A stretch of 64,000 nucleotides of DNA from Pseudopyrenochaeta lycopersici (GCA_003313425.1 NHZP01000019.1:1045782-1109781), one strand, 5' to 3'. Numbered from the stretch's first letter, positions 1 to 10,875 are shown. Numbers and translations are program-made. The notes: a model not told the origin generated them from the letters alone.

Positions 1-846
1 GGTATCCGCATTAGCCTGACCTTCCGCCACATCGGGACCTTCCTTGACGCCAAAGAAAGCACGATATGGGGCCAAGGCGCAACAGCAAAAGAGCATCGCG
101 ATGCAGCTGACGTGATCAACGGCGACGAAGAGGAAAACGAGCGCCTAATTCGCGCTTTTAGTCGGGAAAATCACCAAAACGAATTCCCCTGGGACGAACA
201 CTACGGCCCGGGTTTCGACGTTTTGCATCTCCATCCCCCTTCTGCTGACCAGCCTATCTTGTTTGCATCAAACAACAACATCGAAACTCGTCAAGCCCAG
301 ATGTGTCTCTCAGAAGCAAAGATAGCCTATACCCTGATTGATGCGCCAGCGCTAGAGAAGGCATTCGAAGTTGACCGCCAAGTCGCGTTTCGAGATAACG
401 ACGTACTACATACTGAAGTGGACATGGCGTCGAGCATATTACTTTATGTAGATCGGTATTACCCCTTTGATCGTGATGATCGATCGAAGCCATGCACCGC
501 GTCAGCGTATCCTACCATGATACTCTCAGCAGGCTTGATGAAAGCGTGGGTGAACTGCCGTGTCCCCACGTACTTTTCGGAGTTCAAAAACATGCTGGGA
601 ACGCTGGAGGCGCAGTTGGATATTGAGGGCGGGCCGTTTATAGCAGGCCGCCGTTTCAGTATAGCGGATTGTTACATCTGGCCCATTCTGGACGAGCTGG
701 TTGTTGGATATGACGGCTGGACTGAAGAGGCTTTTCCTTGCTTGACCGAGTATTATAGGACGACGTGGAAGAAGAAGGCATGTGTTAAGAAATTAAGAGA
801 CAAGCTGCCGGAGGTGCGAAAGACTGTTGGAGGTAGCGAGGAGTGA
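1..846 (+). CDS. AlkB-like dioxygenase end fused to a GST-like domain (5' partial)
   Basis: The reading frame is open from base 1, so the gene begins upstream of the window; 281 codons are visible. Residues 3-9 read RISLTFR, matching the R-x5-R motif that ends the jelly-roll core of AlkB-family Fe(II)/2-oxoglutarate dioxygenases, where the arginines hold 2-oxoglutarate. After a charged linker, residues from about 80 resemble a degenerate thioredoxin-like GST N-domain, followed by a helical GST C-domain whose clearest piece is the GGPFIAGRRFSIADCYIWP segment (the capping-box region of GSTs). AlkB enzymes remove alkyl lesions from nucleic acids; the role of the GST part is unknown and may be structural. 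The HxD...H iron ligands lie outside the window and cannot be checked. The stop is TGA at 844-846. Confidence 0.7.
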   Translation, partial: GIRISLTFRHIGTFLDAKESTIWGQGATAKEHRDAADVINGDEEENERLIRAFSRENHQNEFPWDEHYGPGFDVLHLHPPSADQPILFASNNNIETRQAQMCLSEAKIAYTLIDAPALEKAFEVDRQVAFRDNDVLHTEVDMASSILLYVDRYYPFDRDDRSKPCTASAYPTMILSAGLMKAWVNCRVPTYFSEFKNMLGTLEAQLDIEGGPFIAGRRFSIADCYIWPILDELVVGYDGWTEEAFPCLTEYYRTTWKKKACVKKLRDKLPEVRKTVGGSEE

Positions 847-1719
847 TAGGTTTAAGATTGTAGAGGCGTTTGGGTTCTTGCATAGCTTCAGCGGTAATGG
901 AATACTCTCATAAATCTGAGCATATACTGATGCAATGCTTGTCAACGTGCTCGATGTCGTTGCGTTCATTTTGTGAAGCAGAAGGAATTATTAGGGTTAT
1001 TTACAGGTCAGGGCAGATTCTCCAGCCCAGAAGTGAACGAGGACAAATGCGAAGTCGGATTCTTCAATGCAGGGCTTGCAGTGATTGCTACTAAGTATGG
1101 TGAACTAAACGCAAAGAGCACTTCTGCCCTAAGAAAATGCTAGCTGTGAAATATTAAAAGTAATCTGATAGTTTCTCATGGTCTAGTCCTTGGAATTGCC
1201 ATACTAAAATACATGTTGTCAGTTTGGAGCAAGTGTTTACACTCTGTTGGAGTTCTTCCATTGAGAAAAAAGACTCAAGTGAAAGGTTAGGTGCATAAGA
1301 CCATATTCATAATTCTATCTCCCAATCCCCTGTCTTCTTACTTCTCTCTTTTAGTTATTCAGATCCATCGGAGAAAGTCAAAGGTCATGTGACCCAAAAC
1401 CTCCCCTGTCACAAGCACACATCTGGTAGTGATCAAAAAGCCGCTAAACCCCATCCATCGAACCTCGGTACCTTCACACCTCCCCCCATCCACGACCAGC
1501 CGACTCGCCCGCGCATGTCATCAACACCCGCCAACAACATTTTAACTTTCTCCCACAATCCAGATCCTATACTGGCACAACTTCTCCCGCTAGTACATCT
1601 ATCCACGCAGCAGCCGCACCGAGGACAAACAGCCGTTTCGAGTTGGCAAAAGAGCAGGGAAAGGTGGAATACACGTTTACTAAAACAAACAAGATATACG
1701 CGAGCTGGTTGACGACGAG
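847..1719. other. Intergenic region upstream of the isomerase gene
   Basis: No convincing gene. It should hold the 3' end of the AlkB-GST gene and the promoter of the isomerase that starts at 1720. A C-rich stretch at about 1,440-1,515 is open in one frame but has no recognisable protein content. Confidence 0.5.
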
Positions 1720-2901
1720 ATGGCAGATACCTATCAGAAGGAGTTTTTCAACGTTTCGTTTCCGGCCGAGTATGTGGCGCATGTTGAGATTAATCGGCCG
1801 GAGAAGATGAATGCGTTTAAAGAGGTGTGAGTATAAGATTATTTGTTTTCTATTGTCTACGCGAGGATTGGCTTCTATTACGCTCTTCCGGCATTTGACT
1901 ACGTTCTCTTTCATATGGCGATATGAAGATGGAAGATCTTCCTCATTCATACCCTTCTCCCCTGCCTACGAAAGCAGTTGCATATCATTCCAAGATCGAT
2001 TTGGGTCTGAACTGTTCATTTCGACTATACTACATTATAACCATCTAACAATTCCAGCATGTGGCTAAACCTCAGCGCCATCTTCCGCAAACTGTCGCAT
2101 GACCCCAATGTCCGCGCCGTCATCCTAACCGGCGCTGGCGAGCGCGCCTTCACCGCTGGCCTGGACGTGCAAGCCGCATCAGGCGGCGCCCTGAGCACGA
2201 CGGGCGAGGACGCTGCCCGCACCGCTGCGATCCTGCGGCGTCATATTCTCGAGTTCCAGGACTGCATTACGGATATTGAGAAGTGCGAGAAGCGTGCGTC
2301 TATTCCTCCTTTCGTAGCTCTTGTTTTTTTATTCATGTTGCTAATGTTACACAGCTGTCATTGCTGTGTTACATGGTATCAGTTTCGGCCTGGCGATGGA
2401 TATGAGCTTAGCGTGTGATATCCGCGTGTCCACAGCTGACGCGAAGATGAGTGTCAAGGAGGTTGATATTGGGATTGCTGCCGATATTGGCACGTTATCA
2501 CGGCTACCACACTCTGTAGGCAATATGTCGTGGGTCAAGGACGTTTCACTCTCTGCGCGCATCTTCGGTTCTGAGGAAGCACTACGAGTCGGACTCGTGA
2601 GTTCGGTATACAAGAACAAGACCGAAGCGGTGTCAGAGGTCAGTACCTCATGATTTATAGATACTAGTGATGGATACTAATCTTCGACTAGGCATTGAAG
2701 CTAGCGAGTTTGATTGCCTCAAAATCGCCGGTTGCAACCTTCGGCACAAAAGAAATCATCAACTACTCGCGAGACAGGACGGTGGCCGATGGATTGAACT
2801 ATACTGCAATCTGGAATGCAGCCATGTTGCAGACGCAGGATGTTAAGGATGCCATGTTAAGTGGGCTTCAAAAGCGGACACCCAAGTTTAGCAAGCTGTA
2901 A
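1720..2901 (+). CDS. ECH1-like: Peroxisomal delta(3,5)-delta(2,4)-dienoyl-CoA isomerase
   Basis: Four exons (1720-1826, 2058-2293, 2355-2638, 2692-2901) give 278 aa; all introns are GT-AG (231, 61 and 53 bp). The product is a crotonase-fold enzyme that shifts double bonds in 3,5-dienoyl-CoA, needed for beta-oxidation of unsaturated fatty acids. The family signature is clear: the oxyanion-hole segment HGISFGLAMDMSLACDIR, with the catalytic Asp in CDIR, and VKEVDIGIAADIGTLSRLP, which supplies the catalytic Glu and the second Asp of ECH1-type isomerases. The protein ends in SKL, a canonical type 1 peroxisomal targeting signal. The start at 1720 follows a close in-frame stop. Intron 1 holds two small palindromes (1911-1926 and 1931-1942). 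It converges with the RACK1 gene. Confidence 0.88.
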
Positions 2902-3172
2902 ATGTAGGCAGCTGAAATATAGATAGCAGCTGTAATATAGACAGCAGCTGCAATACAGACATCACTAGAAAAATCAAGGTGGTCATGGAATTGTTATGAG
3001 TTGGTAATTTTCATTGCCTCTGAGCGCCTGGAAGTGCTGAATATCGGAAGAGAATTGACCATGCCCAAAACCCATCCCGCATGAGCGTCACTCATAAACC
3101 ATGGCATACTACAGAAGATGTGGAATCGTGATTTTCCCATATACGCCCCGACTCTAGCTCATCGCACTAAAT

Positions 3173-4456
3173 CTATCCCCTCGCCATGACACCCCAGCAG
3201 CGAATGCGGTTGTCAGTGTATCCAGCGAACAGGGTCTGGCCGTCGGCGCTCCAGGCCAAGGAGACGCACTCGGGCTCCCGGCTCTTCTTGCCAACCTCCA
3301 TGTACTCGGGCTTCAGCTCGTCAACCTTGCTCTTCTTCTCGAGGTCGAAGATGATGATGCTGGAGGCGGTGGCGGCGCACAGCCAGTAGCGGTTGGGGGA
3401 GAAGACAAGGGCGTGGATCTCATCGCCGGCGGAGAGAGAGTAGAGGTGCTTGGACTCGTTCAAGTCCCAGAGCATGGTGGTTCCGTCCTTGCCACCGGAG
3501 GCGCAGAGGGAGCCATCGGGCGAGATGGTGACAGTGTTGATGTAGCCGGTGTGACCGATGTGGTCGGTCTGGATGCGGCAGGAAGCGAGTTCCCAAACCT
3601 AAGCAGAGTTAGTCTCTGGTGCAACGCGTATTGAGATATGTTGGTTAAGAATTGTTGTGTCAGGAGTAGGTGAATGTTTGTCTCATAGCCGTAGCTCTGA
3701 AGTAGCAAATACTTTAGGAAATACCAAATCATCATATGGGGAAGTTGATTGGAAAAACAAGAACAAGTAAGATGAGACGCACCTTGACGAGCTTGTCCCA
3801 GCCAGCGGAAACGATGACGGGGTTCTGGGGGTTGGGCGAGAAGCGCACGCACGAGACCCACTCGGTGTGGCCCTTGTCGGTGATGGTGTACTTGCAGTCA
3901 CCGAGCGTGTTCCAGAGCTTGATGGTCCGGTCGCGCGAGCCGGAGACGATCTGTCGGTTGTCGGCGGAGAAGGAGACGGACAGGACGTCGTTGGTGTGGC
4001 CGACGAAGCGGCGGGTGGTGGCACCGGTGGAGAGCTCCCACAGGCGGAGGGTCTTGTCCCAGGACGAGGAGAGCGCGTAGGCACCGTCCGAGGAGATGAC
4101 CTGTGCACGAATTGTCAGCTCAGCCGTTGTTGCTTCCTAGCCAGCCAATTGCTGCCGGGTGTGGGCTCCACGTACGCAGTCGGAGACAATGTGGGAGTGG
4201 CCGTGAAGGCTCCTCTTGGGGTAGCCGTACGAGGTCTCGTCGCGGGTCAAGTTCCAGATGATGAGCGACTTGTCGCGCGAGCCGGAGAGGAGCATGTTGG
4301 GGCTGGCGGCTGTCAGTATTGGCCTGCTATCAGGACTGCACGACGACGCGCAATGCAGCTCAGGAATCAGACGCACTTCTCGAGCGAGGTAGCCAGGGAG
4401 GTGACCCAGCCGGAGTGGCCCTCGAGGGTGCCACGGAGAACGAGTTGCTCGGCCAT
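3173..4456 (-). CDS. RACK1: RACK1 / G-beta-like WD40 ribosomal scaffold protein
   Basis: Four exons on the minus strand (4377-4456, 4176-4302, 3783-4100, 3173-3598) give 316 aa, the usual RACK1 length. The N-terminus [20 protein letters not shown] and the C-terminus with [10 protein letters not shown] are typical of fungal CpcB/Asc1/Cpc2. GH and WD pairs recur through seven WD40 blades, for example [10 protein letters not shown] and HTNDVL. RACK1 sits on the head of the 40S ribosomal subunit and links translation with signalling and amino-acid starvation responses. Introns are 74, 75 and 184 bp. The third is unusually long and contains a C/D snoRNA candidate, as the ASC1 intron of yeast does. 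The acceptor of intron 1 at 4302/4303 was chosen because it restores the conserved ENPNMLLSG join. Confidence 0.95.
3655..3741 (-). ncRNA. snR24: Candidate U24 (snR24) C/D box snoRNA in RACK1 intron 3
   Basis: Read on the minus strand, intron 3 has box C ATGATGA at 3729-3735, then TATTTGCTACTTCAGAG inside 3695-3712, a C'-like TATGAGA, and box D CTGA at 3660-3663. The central segment matches, as I recall it, the 25S rRNA guide of yeast snR24 and vertebrate U24, which carry ATTTGCTA just before box D'. In yeast, snR24 lies in the intron of the RACK1 orthologue ASC1, so sequence and host gene agree. C/D snoRNAs direct 2'-O-methylation of rRNA. The second guide, before box D, is less conserved, and I see no strong terminal stem. 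The ends are approximate. Confidence 0.75.
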
Positions 4457-5041
4457 GATTGCAGGGAGTGGCTTCTGCTGGGAGATGTCGGGTAGGCGCA
4501 CTCGGTGTGGTGTATTGGCAGAAGTTCGAGGTTGAGCTCGTCGTCCCTCTCGAGGAACGGTGCGCACGCTGCAAAATTAAGCGAGTGGTCCGTGCGCTTA
4601 CTAGCCAATCCGCTCGCCACTCCAGCATGCGCTTGTATGGCACCTGCCAGACATGCAGACATACTGCAAGACGCATACACATAATACACTGCCCTGGACA
4701 TGATAGTAAACATAGACACATACTGTTGCACATATAGACGTACTACTGCCCATGATACCAGACATAACGTCACCCTTGCCCTCCTTGTCACAACTTCCCA
4801 ACATCTGGTAGTCTTTCTTCCAATCACTCTTCAATAACACTGTCTCCATTATTAAAGCACGCTGAACATTACAAGGCGTGCACTCCATGATTACTACCAG
4901 CTAACTCCGCCAGTATCAGCCTTAACTCCGTATGCATCAATTCAAATACAAGTACATCCACATCCACATCCACGTCCATGTCGACCACCTACCTTGATAC
5001 ACTGTGAATTTCCCCACACAACCCCAAACATCCAACACAAC
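4457..5041. promoter_or_regulatory. Shared divergent promoter region, RACK1 / NmrA-like
   Basis: The 585 bp separates two divergent start codons and should hold both promoters and 5' UTRs. A short CCACAT/CCACGT microsatellite lies at about 4955-4980. No further gene is seen. Confidence 0.5.
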
Positions 5042-5983
5042 ATGTCTGCAACAAAAATCCTGCTCCTCGGCGCCGGCGAACTGGGCACAGCATTCCTCCC
5101 CCATCTCTCCGCCCTGCCAAACACCCACATAACACTCGGCGTGACATCGCCGCAGAAACACAGCCACCTCGCCAGCGCCACCGTGCACGTCACAGCACTG
5201 GACCTCAGAACCGAGTCCCCCGCGCTGATTGAGGAATTCTCAAAATACAATATCCTCATCAGTGCCACGGGATTCGGCCAGTCGCCCGAGACCGTCTTGA
5301 AGTTGGCAGACGAGGCGCTGGCTGCGGGCCTCGTTAGGAAGGCACGTGGGCAGGATAGACTGTGGTTTTTCCCCTGGCAGTGGGGCGTCGACTACGACAT
5401 CACGGGCGATGGGCAGGGACTGATGCCGCTGTTTGGCGCGCAAAAAGCTGTGAGAGATTTGTTGCGTGCCAAAGCCTCAGCTAGCAACGTCAAGTGGACG
5501 GTGGTGAGCACAGGGATCTTCATGTCCTTTCTGTTCGAGCCGTTCTGGGGCATCGTCGACACCTCGCAGCTGGCGGCGAGCGGGAAAGTTACAGTCCGCT
5601 GTCTGCGCGACTGGCTGCACGAAGTCACCGTCACAGACGTGCACGACATTGGCAAGATTCTTGCGTGCATTGTTGCTGGTGACGTCAATGCAGAGAACCG
5701 CATCCTGTACGTCTCCGGGGACACGATACGGTACGGGGAGTTGGCAGACTTGATTGAGCGTGTCACGGAAAAGGAGGTTGTAAGAGAGGAGTGGAGCATT
5801 CCCCATCTGGAGGAAGAGCTTAGAAAGGACCCAGACAACGCCATCAAAAGGTACAGACTAGTGTTTGCGAGAGATGGCGTGCATTGGAACCCAGAGGACT
5901 CGGTGAATTATCAGTTGGAGATAGGAACCTTGGACTTGGACACTTATGCAGAGACGTGGTTCAGCAAGCAGCAGGCAAAGTAG
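5042..5983 (+). CDS. NmrA-like / isoflavone-reductase-like NAD(P)-binding protein
   Basis: A single exon of 313 aa. The N-terminus MSATKILLLGAGELGTAFLP has a GxGxxG Rossmann motif. Residues 75-90 (YNILISATGFG) fit the NmrA-type atypical short-chain dehydrogenase fold, and a later segment (HEVTVTDVHDIGKILA) fits the family's substrate-domain region. NmrA-like proteins include redox-sensing regulators and aromatic-alcohol or isoflavone reductases, so the substrate cannot be named. The ATG at 5042 was preferred to an in-frame ATG 48 bp upstream because it starts right at the first Rossmann strand. It is divergent from RACK1 and convergent with the U1-C gene. Confidence 0.8.
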   Translation: MSATKILLLGAGELGTAFLPHLSALPNTHITLGVTSPQKHSHLASATVHVTALDLRTESPALIEEFSKYNILISATGFGQSPETVLKLADEALAAGLVRKARGQDRLWFFPWQWGVDYDITGDGQGLMPLFGAQKAVRDLLRAKASASNVKWTVVSTGIFMSFLFEPFWGIVDTSQLAASGKVTVRCLRDWLHEVTVTDVHDIGKILACIVAGDVNAENRILYVSGDTIRYGELADLIERVTEKEVVREEWSIPHLEEELRKDPDNAIKRYRLVFARDGVHWNPEDSVNYQLEIGTLDLDTYAETWFSKQQAK

Positions 5984-6322
5984 TTGTTATTGGTGAGAAG
6001 CGAACGATTACTTCATGGTGGGGTATGTAATATGGGACTCGCTACATGCACCGTGAGCTGGAGCTGCGAAATCCAAAAGTATTGATACGTACAACTGTAT
6101 CGAGCTGGAGAGTTTATAGCACCCCTCTTGGTTCTTAGAGACCACGGCACTTTCGCCGGTCGCTGCACTTCTCCAGTGCTTCCCTTTCCACACAGAAACG
6201 CCTCGGGTATATCTTCGCATCCTATATCTCCCCCCCTACTGCGCCGCATCATCTGTGAAATCACTCTAGCCAAAGACATTGGCCAAGGCACTCAATCCTC
6301 TCTTGTATCCATCAGAATGCTC
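5984..6322. other. Convergent 3' intergenic region
   Basis: Lies between the ends of the NmrA-like and U1-C genes and should hold both 3' UTRs. Nothing else is seen. Confidence 0.4.
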
Positions 6323-7047
6323 CTAACGTCCTGGCGGTCCAGGGGGGAATCTGCCAGGCGGACCCCCAGGCGGCATGCCTGGCATACCACCTGGCACAGG
6401 AAAGGGCATCCCTCCAGGTGGTGAACCTGCGCCGCCAGGTGGTGGAAAGGGAAAAGGCGGCATTCCTGCTGGCGGGCCACCGCCCATGTTTGGCGGTGGA
6501 AATGGTGGCATGTTGGGAGGCATACCGCCAGGGCCCGGAGGCATGTTTGGTGGAGGGAAAGGCGGCATGTTTGGAGGCATGTTGGGTCCAGCTGTGACAT
6601 GGTTAGATTGGAGTTGGAATAGTTGACGTGGATGACTTACGACCTCCTCTACCCATAAATGGCGGGGGCATTCCTGGCATTCCTACATCAAGTCAGCAGT
6701 CTGCTTTATCCTGCTTTGCACACTCTCGACTCACCTGGCGGTGGGAACCCCGGCATCCCACCCGGCATCCCCATGGGCGGTCCCATGCCCATGCCCGGCA
6801 TCCCACCCATGGGCCCTCCAGGAAAGCCTCCACTCAGATTCGCCTGAAACAGCGGGTTCGCCTGTCCCTCTGTGTTGTATGCGTCTGTTATACTGTTGAT
6901 GACCTGCTGTGTCTGGTCACTCGATATCTGCTCGTAGTAGGCCTGGACATTGCGGAGGTGGTTGCGACCGTTGTTGTGCGCTTTCCGCACGCTCATCGAG
7001 TCGTGTGTGAGGTAAACATCGCAGTAATCGCAGAAGAACTTGGGCAT
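6323..7047 (-). CDS. U1-C: U1 small nuclear ribonucleoprotein C
   Basis: Three exons on the minus strand (6735-7047, 6641-6682, 6323-6591) give 207 aa. The N-terminus [17 protein letters not shown], with Cys6, Cys9, His24 and His30, is the matrin/U1-C type zinc finger, which contacts the U1 snRNA-5' splice-site duplex. The rest is a Pro/Gly/Met-rich tail with repeated [10 protein letters not shown] and GGMPG units, usual for U1-C. The small second exon of 42 bp encodes the [11 protein letters not shown] stretch; the 52- and 49-bp introns have GT-AG ends. U1-C stabilises recognition of the 5' splice site in the first step of spliceosome assembly. Confidence 0.93.
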
Positions 7048-7332
7048 GTTGGCGCACTTGGATTGGGTGTGTGGATGGATTCGAGGCTTGGGTATCAGAC
7101 GCGTCGTAGCGCTCAGAGCTCGAAGAATCTCAGAAGTCGTCGGTGCTTACTTTCACCGACATCTTGGCGCTCTCCATATATTTCTGTCTTGTAGTAGTAA
7201 ATTGAGATTCACACATACTGCAGCGAAAGAAGAATTGCAGGTTCAGAATTGAAATTGCAACTCTGCTTACACATTGGATATTCCATTCTACATACTTGAT
7301 AACAAAAGAACTCATGGTAATAACTTCCCTCT

Positions 7333-9380
7333 CTATCGAGGACCAAATGGTCTCGGCCCAATAATCTGCCTCTTTCCAGCACCAATGCCGCCCAGCTTGT
7401 TCTGGTTGTCTCCTCCCATGTACCCATATTGGTTTACATCCCAGCTCTGTCCCTGACCGGTTCCTGCATTGGGGTCCTTTGCGGCGTCTTGGAGCGCACG
7501 CTGCGACTCTTCCCATTCCTTCTGACGCTCGCGCTCGCGCTCCATCTCGCGTTCTAGAAGAGACTTGGATGCCCATCCTCCTGCCTTGGTCTTTGCCTGT
7601 GAAGCTGCTCTTCGGGCGTCCTCTCCACGCTGTTCAGATGTTGATGTCAGCTCTACCGGGACGTGAGTCTTCGGTTTCAGAGGAGCCGGGGCCGGGTTCG
7701 ATGCAAGATAGCGATCAGTACGGTTTTGCTTCGCGTATGTAGCTGGGTCGGGAAGCGGCCGGGCCGATGGTTCTGGCTGCGATCGAGGAGGAAGCGATGG
7801 TGTGGGCTCGGGAAGTGGGCGTGCTGGCTGTCTTTGTGTATGGTCCCACTGCTTACGGAGATAGTCACGGTCGTCAGCTTGCGCCCATGACGCTGTGCTG
7901 TCCTGCGGCGATGGAGCACGTGGCGGCGGTTGCGGTCGAGGCCGGCTTCGTGATCGCTCGCGAGTGCGGCTTTTCGATCGAGAGCGTACCTTCTTGTCCT
8001 GCAACCGACCCTCTCGTTCTTCTTGGTACAGCCGCTCACGCTCCTTTGCTTCCTCAAGCTGCCTCTCTAGCTCCTTTATACGCTCGCGCTCGGCATTGTG
8101 CTCCTCGCTCTGGCTGTTCCGCCTACTCCTTGGCTTGCTAGCCTGGTCGGCCTTGTACTGGCTGAGGAATTGCCCCTTCAGCCTAGCATCGCTTCCAGCG
8201 CGCTTCCGCCTCATCTCGGCATCAATTCTCTGCTGCGCTTCCCGCTCTTCCTGCTGTCGCTGCTCCTCTTCCAGCTTCCACTGCCGCTCCTGCTCCTCCC
8301 ACTCGCGCTTCTGCTCGTCGAGTCGCTGTTGCTTTGCCTCTTGCTGCTTGCGTGACTCTTCCTCCCACTTCTGCTCTTCCTCTATTCGCGCACGCTCCTC
8401 TTCTGCCTCGCGTTCAACACGACGCTTGTGCTCGGCCTCTTCAGCCTGCACGCGCAACCGCTCCTCTTCGGCTGCCTTCTCCTTCCGCTTCCGCTCCTTC
8501 TCCGCCAGATTTGGCACATGTGGGCCTGCACTAGTAATCTGCCGCCGAGCACCGAATGCGATGCCCTGATTGCCCTGACTGGCACCGCCCATGTACCCAT
8601 ACTGGTGTATGTTCCATGCCGGCGCTGTGTTTCCCTCGTCAGTCTTCTTACTCCAACTGCTCACGCCGCCTGGTGGCGACTTGGGCATACCATTGGATGT
8701 GTAAGATGTGTTTGATCCTCCCGTGCGCGCTGGGCTGATAGGCTGTTCCGCAGTTGGCCGAGAAAGCGGATTGAAGGTGCTGGAGCCACCGGTGGCGCTG
8801 TTTACGCTTGGTCCCCTGCTGCGACCGAAGCCAGGAGATGTCACAGGTGGACTTGTTAGGCCTCCCCCAGTGGTTGACGGGCTCATCGGTCCACCGCGCT
8901 TTGGCCCTATTGTGACTGGGAAATTGGAGGGGGTTACCGCGTTGGCGACTCGGCTGAATGCGCTTAGACATTGCAGAACTTGGGCTGGGTCTTTGGCTTC
9001 ATAGAGGTCGACGGTGAGGAAGCGATCGTGTGCAGGCATGTTTAGCGGTGGCATCTCGCAGACCTTGAGAAACTGTGCAATGTTCTCCATCTGTATAAAC
9101 GGCATGGCGGATTTCTTGAACTTGACACCCGGGCTGGGTACGGCGAGGTTTACGAGTCTACAGAGTTAGCCATATATACGCGTGGCTAGAGAAGAAAACA
9201 TCGGGCGCCCTACTTGCACAAGACGGTGCCATCCTTCAGCACATCCAGGAGGTCTCCCGCAGGCAGCCGCTCGCCCAGGATGAATTCTATCCAAGTCCGG
9301 GCTTCGTTGGCGGCTTTTGGCGTGTATCTGTCCATGCGCAGCTTCCTCATGTCCTGGTCCAGCGAAGTCACGGACGCCAT
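7333..9380 (-). CDS. Calponin-homology domain actin-binding protein (Scp1/transgelin-like)
   Basis: Two exons on the minus strand (9214-9380, 7333-9157) joined across a 56-bp intron give 663 aa. Residues 1 to about 135 form one calponin-homology domain with the transgelin layout (EARTWIEFILGE, DGTVLCKLVNLAVP, MENIAQFLKVCE). A Ser/Pro-rich linker follows, then a calponin-repeat-like motif (YGYMGGASQGNQGI). A long Glu/Arg/Gln-rich stretch likely forms a coiled coil, and a second repeat-like motif (YGYMGGDNQNKLGGIGAGKR) ends the protein. Yeast Scp1 has the CH domain and one repeat in about 200 aa, so this form is greatly extended. It likely bundles or stabilises actin filaments. It shares a 319-bp divergent promoter with the next gene. 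Confidence 0.88.
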
Positions 9381-9699
9381 AGTGGGCGGCTTGGGCGCAA
9401 ACGCGGTTTGTTATGATCTGGGCCTGAGGGGTCGCTGGTGGTATAATGTGCTATACTGAATAGTCTGAGATGTGCAAGCGATTATGCGCCAGTAGAAGGC
9501 GATTCGCAGAGAGGCGTATGGCAGCTGTCAGGTCGAATAACACAAAAGTCGCATGCCAGTCGCAAGGAGGGCGACTTGGTCATGGTGGTGGGGGAATGCT
9601 TGCAACTTGGGCTGACGCACCAGCCGCTCGCTACAACGTCACCGGTCTGCGCGTCGATTTCGCCGCTCACAAATTGCCCGACGCTGTGCACACGACACA
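9381..9699. promoter_or_regulatory. Divergent promoter, calponin-domain gene / NDUFAF2-like gene
   Basis: The 319 bp between the two opposed start codons must serve both genes. No TATA box stands out. Confidence 0.45.
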
Positions 9700-10471
9700 A
9701 TGGCAGCCAGACCAGGCGCGATTCGCAGGGCATGGTACCAATGGAAGATGCTGCGCCTGCCCTGGCGAAAGCGGTGGCTTGTTGGTTCGTAATTGCATTC
9801 AATCTCACCGTCCGGCCTATCCATGCTCGACTGGCCTAACACATTGCAGGCTTCGATCTCCAGGGCAACACCTTCTGGGAATTCAAGGACGCGCTGCACG
9901 CACTCCGGAATCGCAGAATCGCAAAATATAGCCGGTCAACCCACTTTGGCGATGTCAACGTCTCCCGTTCGTGCCTTCCAAACATCAACACCTGCCTAGA
10001 CTGACCGTTACAGCGTCATGGATGCAGTGGCTGCGCCATACCCGATTCGACCCACCCACCGTTGCAGAACAGCAACAGGATATGATGCGGCAAGAGCGCA
10101 TGAAGCTGCTTGCTGCTCAGGCAGATGCGAGATGGGCCTCAAAACCGTCAGCGCTTGATGCGCCAGACAAGCAACAGCCAGCACAGATGCTGCAATCGAG
10201 GGACCCAGAAAGTGGCGTCGCGCAAATGAACGTTGGCCAGGATATTCGAAGCAGAGCAGAGCGACCTCACGCAATCGAAGAGGAGACTCAGGCGATGCCC
10301 CATGATCCGCCAGAACCAGCGTCAGCAAACGATGCACCTACATTGACAACACGGAAGAGGATGAACAAGGAGCCAAAGGACTCGCCCTGGAAGAAAGCCG
10401 CGCAGGGCAATCCAGGCGAAGAGTGGCAGCCACAAGGCTGGAGCCCGCCACCGGCGAAGCGAAGAGCATAA
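9700..10471 (+). CDS. NDUFAF2-type mitochondrial complex I assembly factor
   Basis: Three exons (9700-9784, 9850-9966, 10014-10471) give 219 aa, with introns of 65 and 47 bp. The B17.2/NDUFA12 fold signature is present: RAWYQWKMLRLPWRKRWLVG, then GFDLQGNTFWEF and the downstream SWMQWLRHTRFDPPT. The rest is a low-complexity acidic and basic tail ending in a PWKKAAQGNPGEEWQPQGW-type motif, as in NDUFAF2-like proteins and unlike the short structural subunit NDUFA12. The role is assembly of NADH:ubiquinone oxidoreductase at the inner mitochondrial membrane. The basic N-terminus could serve for import. The start is the first ATG in the frame of the conserved block. Confidence 0.85.
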
Positions 10472-10875
10472 TAATCGTGTCTGACTCTATGTACTAATCC
10501 TGTATACAAGTGTTACATTAGCAATCACGTCACCTATCGTTACAAACAACATTCATCATATGCACGCAGCCTCTGGAACGCTTTTTCCATTCTCTGAAAG
10601 CCATGTTTGCCAAGACCGAAGAGCACGCAGCAAATACATACAGTCTAATACGACCAATAGCAGAAAAAAAAACAGAATCAAGGATCAAAGACAAGAAATT
10701 CCGTCTCCCTAAACGACTTATAAGCTACACCAGTTCTTCGACCACCTTCTCTGCTAGTCATCGAGTTAGCAACACTGATATAGCATCCAAGATTAAAGAC
10801 TTACTACTTTCATCCTGTGCATTGTCTGTTTCCGAAGAGGACTTGGCCTCTGAACTGAATTCGTAGAGTTAGCCG
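10472..10875. other. Intergenic region
   Basis: Holds an 87-codon frame at 10603-10866 with no recognisable content. It should include the 3' UTR of the NDUFAF2-like gene. Confidence 0.35.

Noticed and set aside
1827..2057. C/D snoRNA in the isomerase intron 1
   Set aside because: No paired box C and box D in the right order.
7100..7320. Possible small Cys-containing protein on the minus strand between U1-C and the calponin gene, with GTAAGC and CTGCAG splice-like sites
   Set aside because: Frame-keeping joins give only short unrecognisable peptides; the stretch is better explained as the 3' UTR of one gene and the promoter of the next.
10603..10866. 87-codon plus-strand frame
   Set aside because: Low-complexity content, no recognisable features, directly abuts the convergent small gene.
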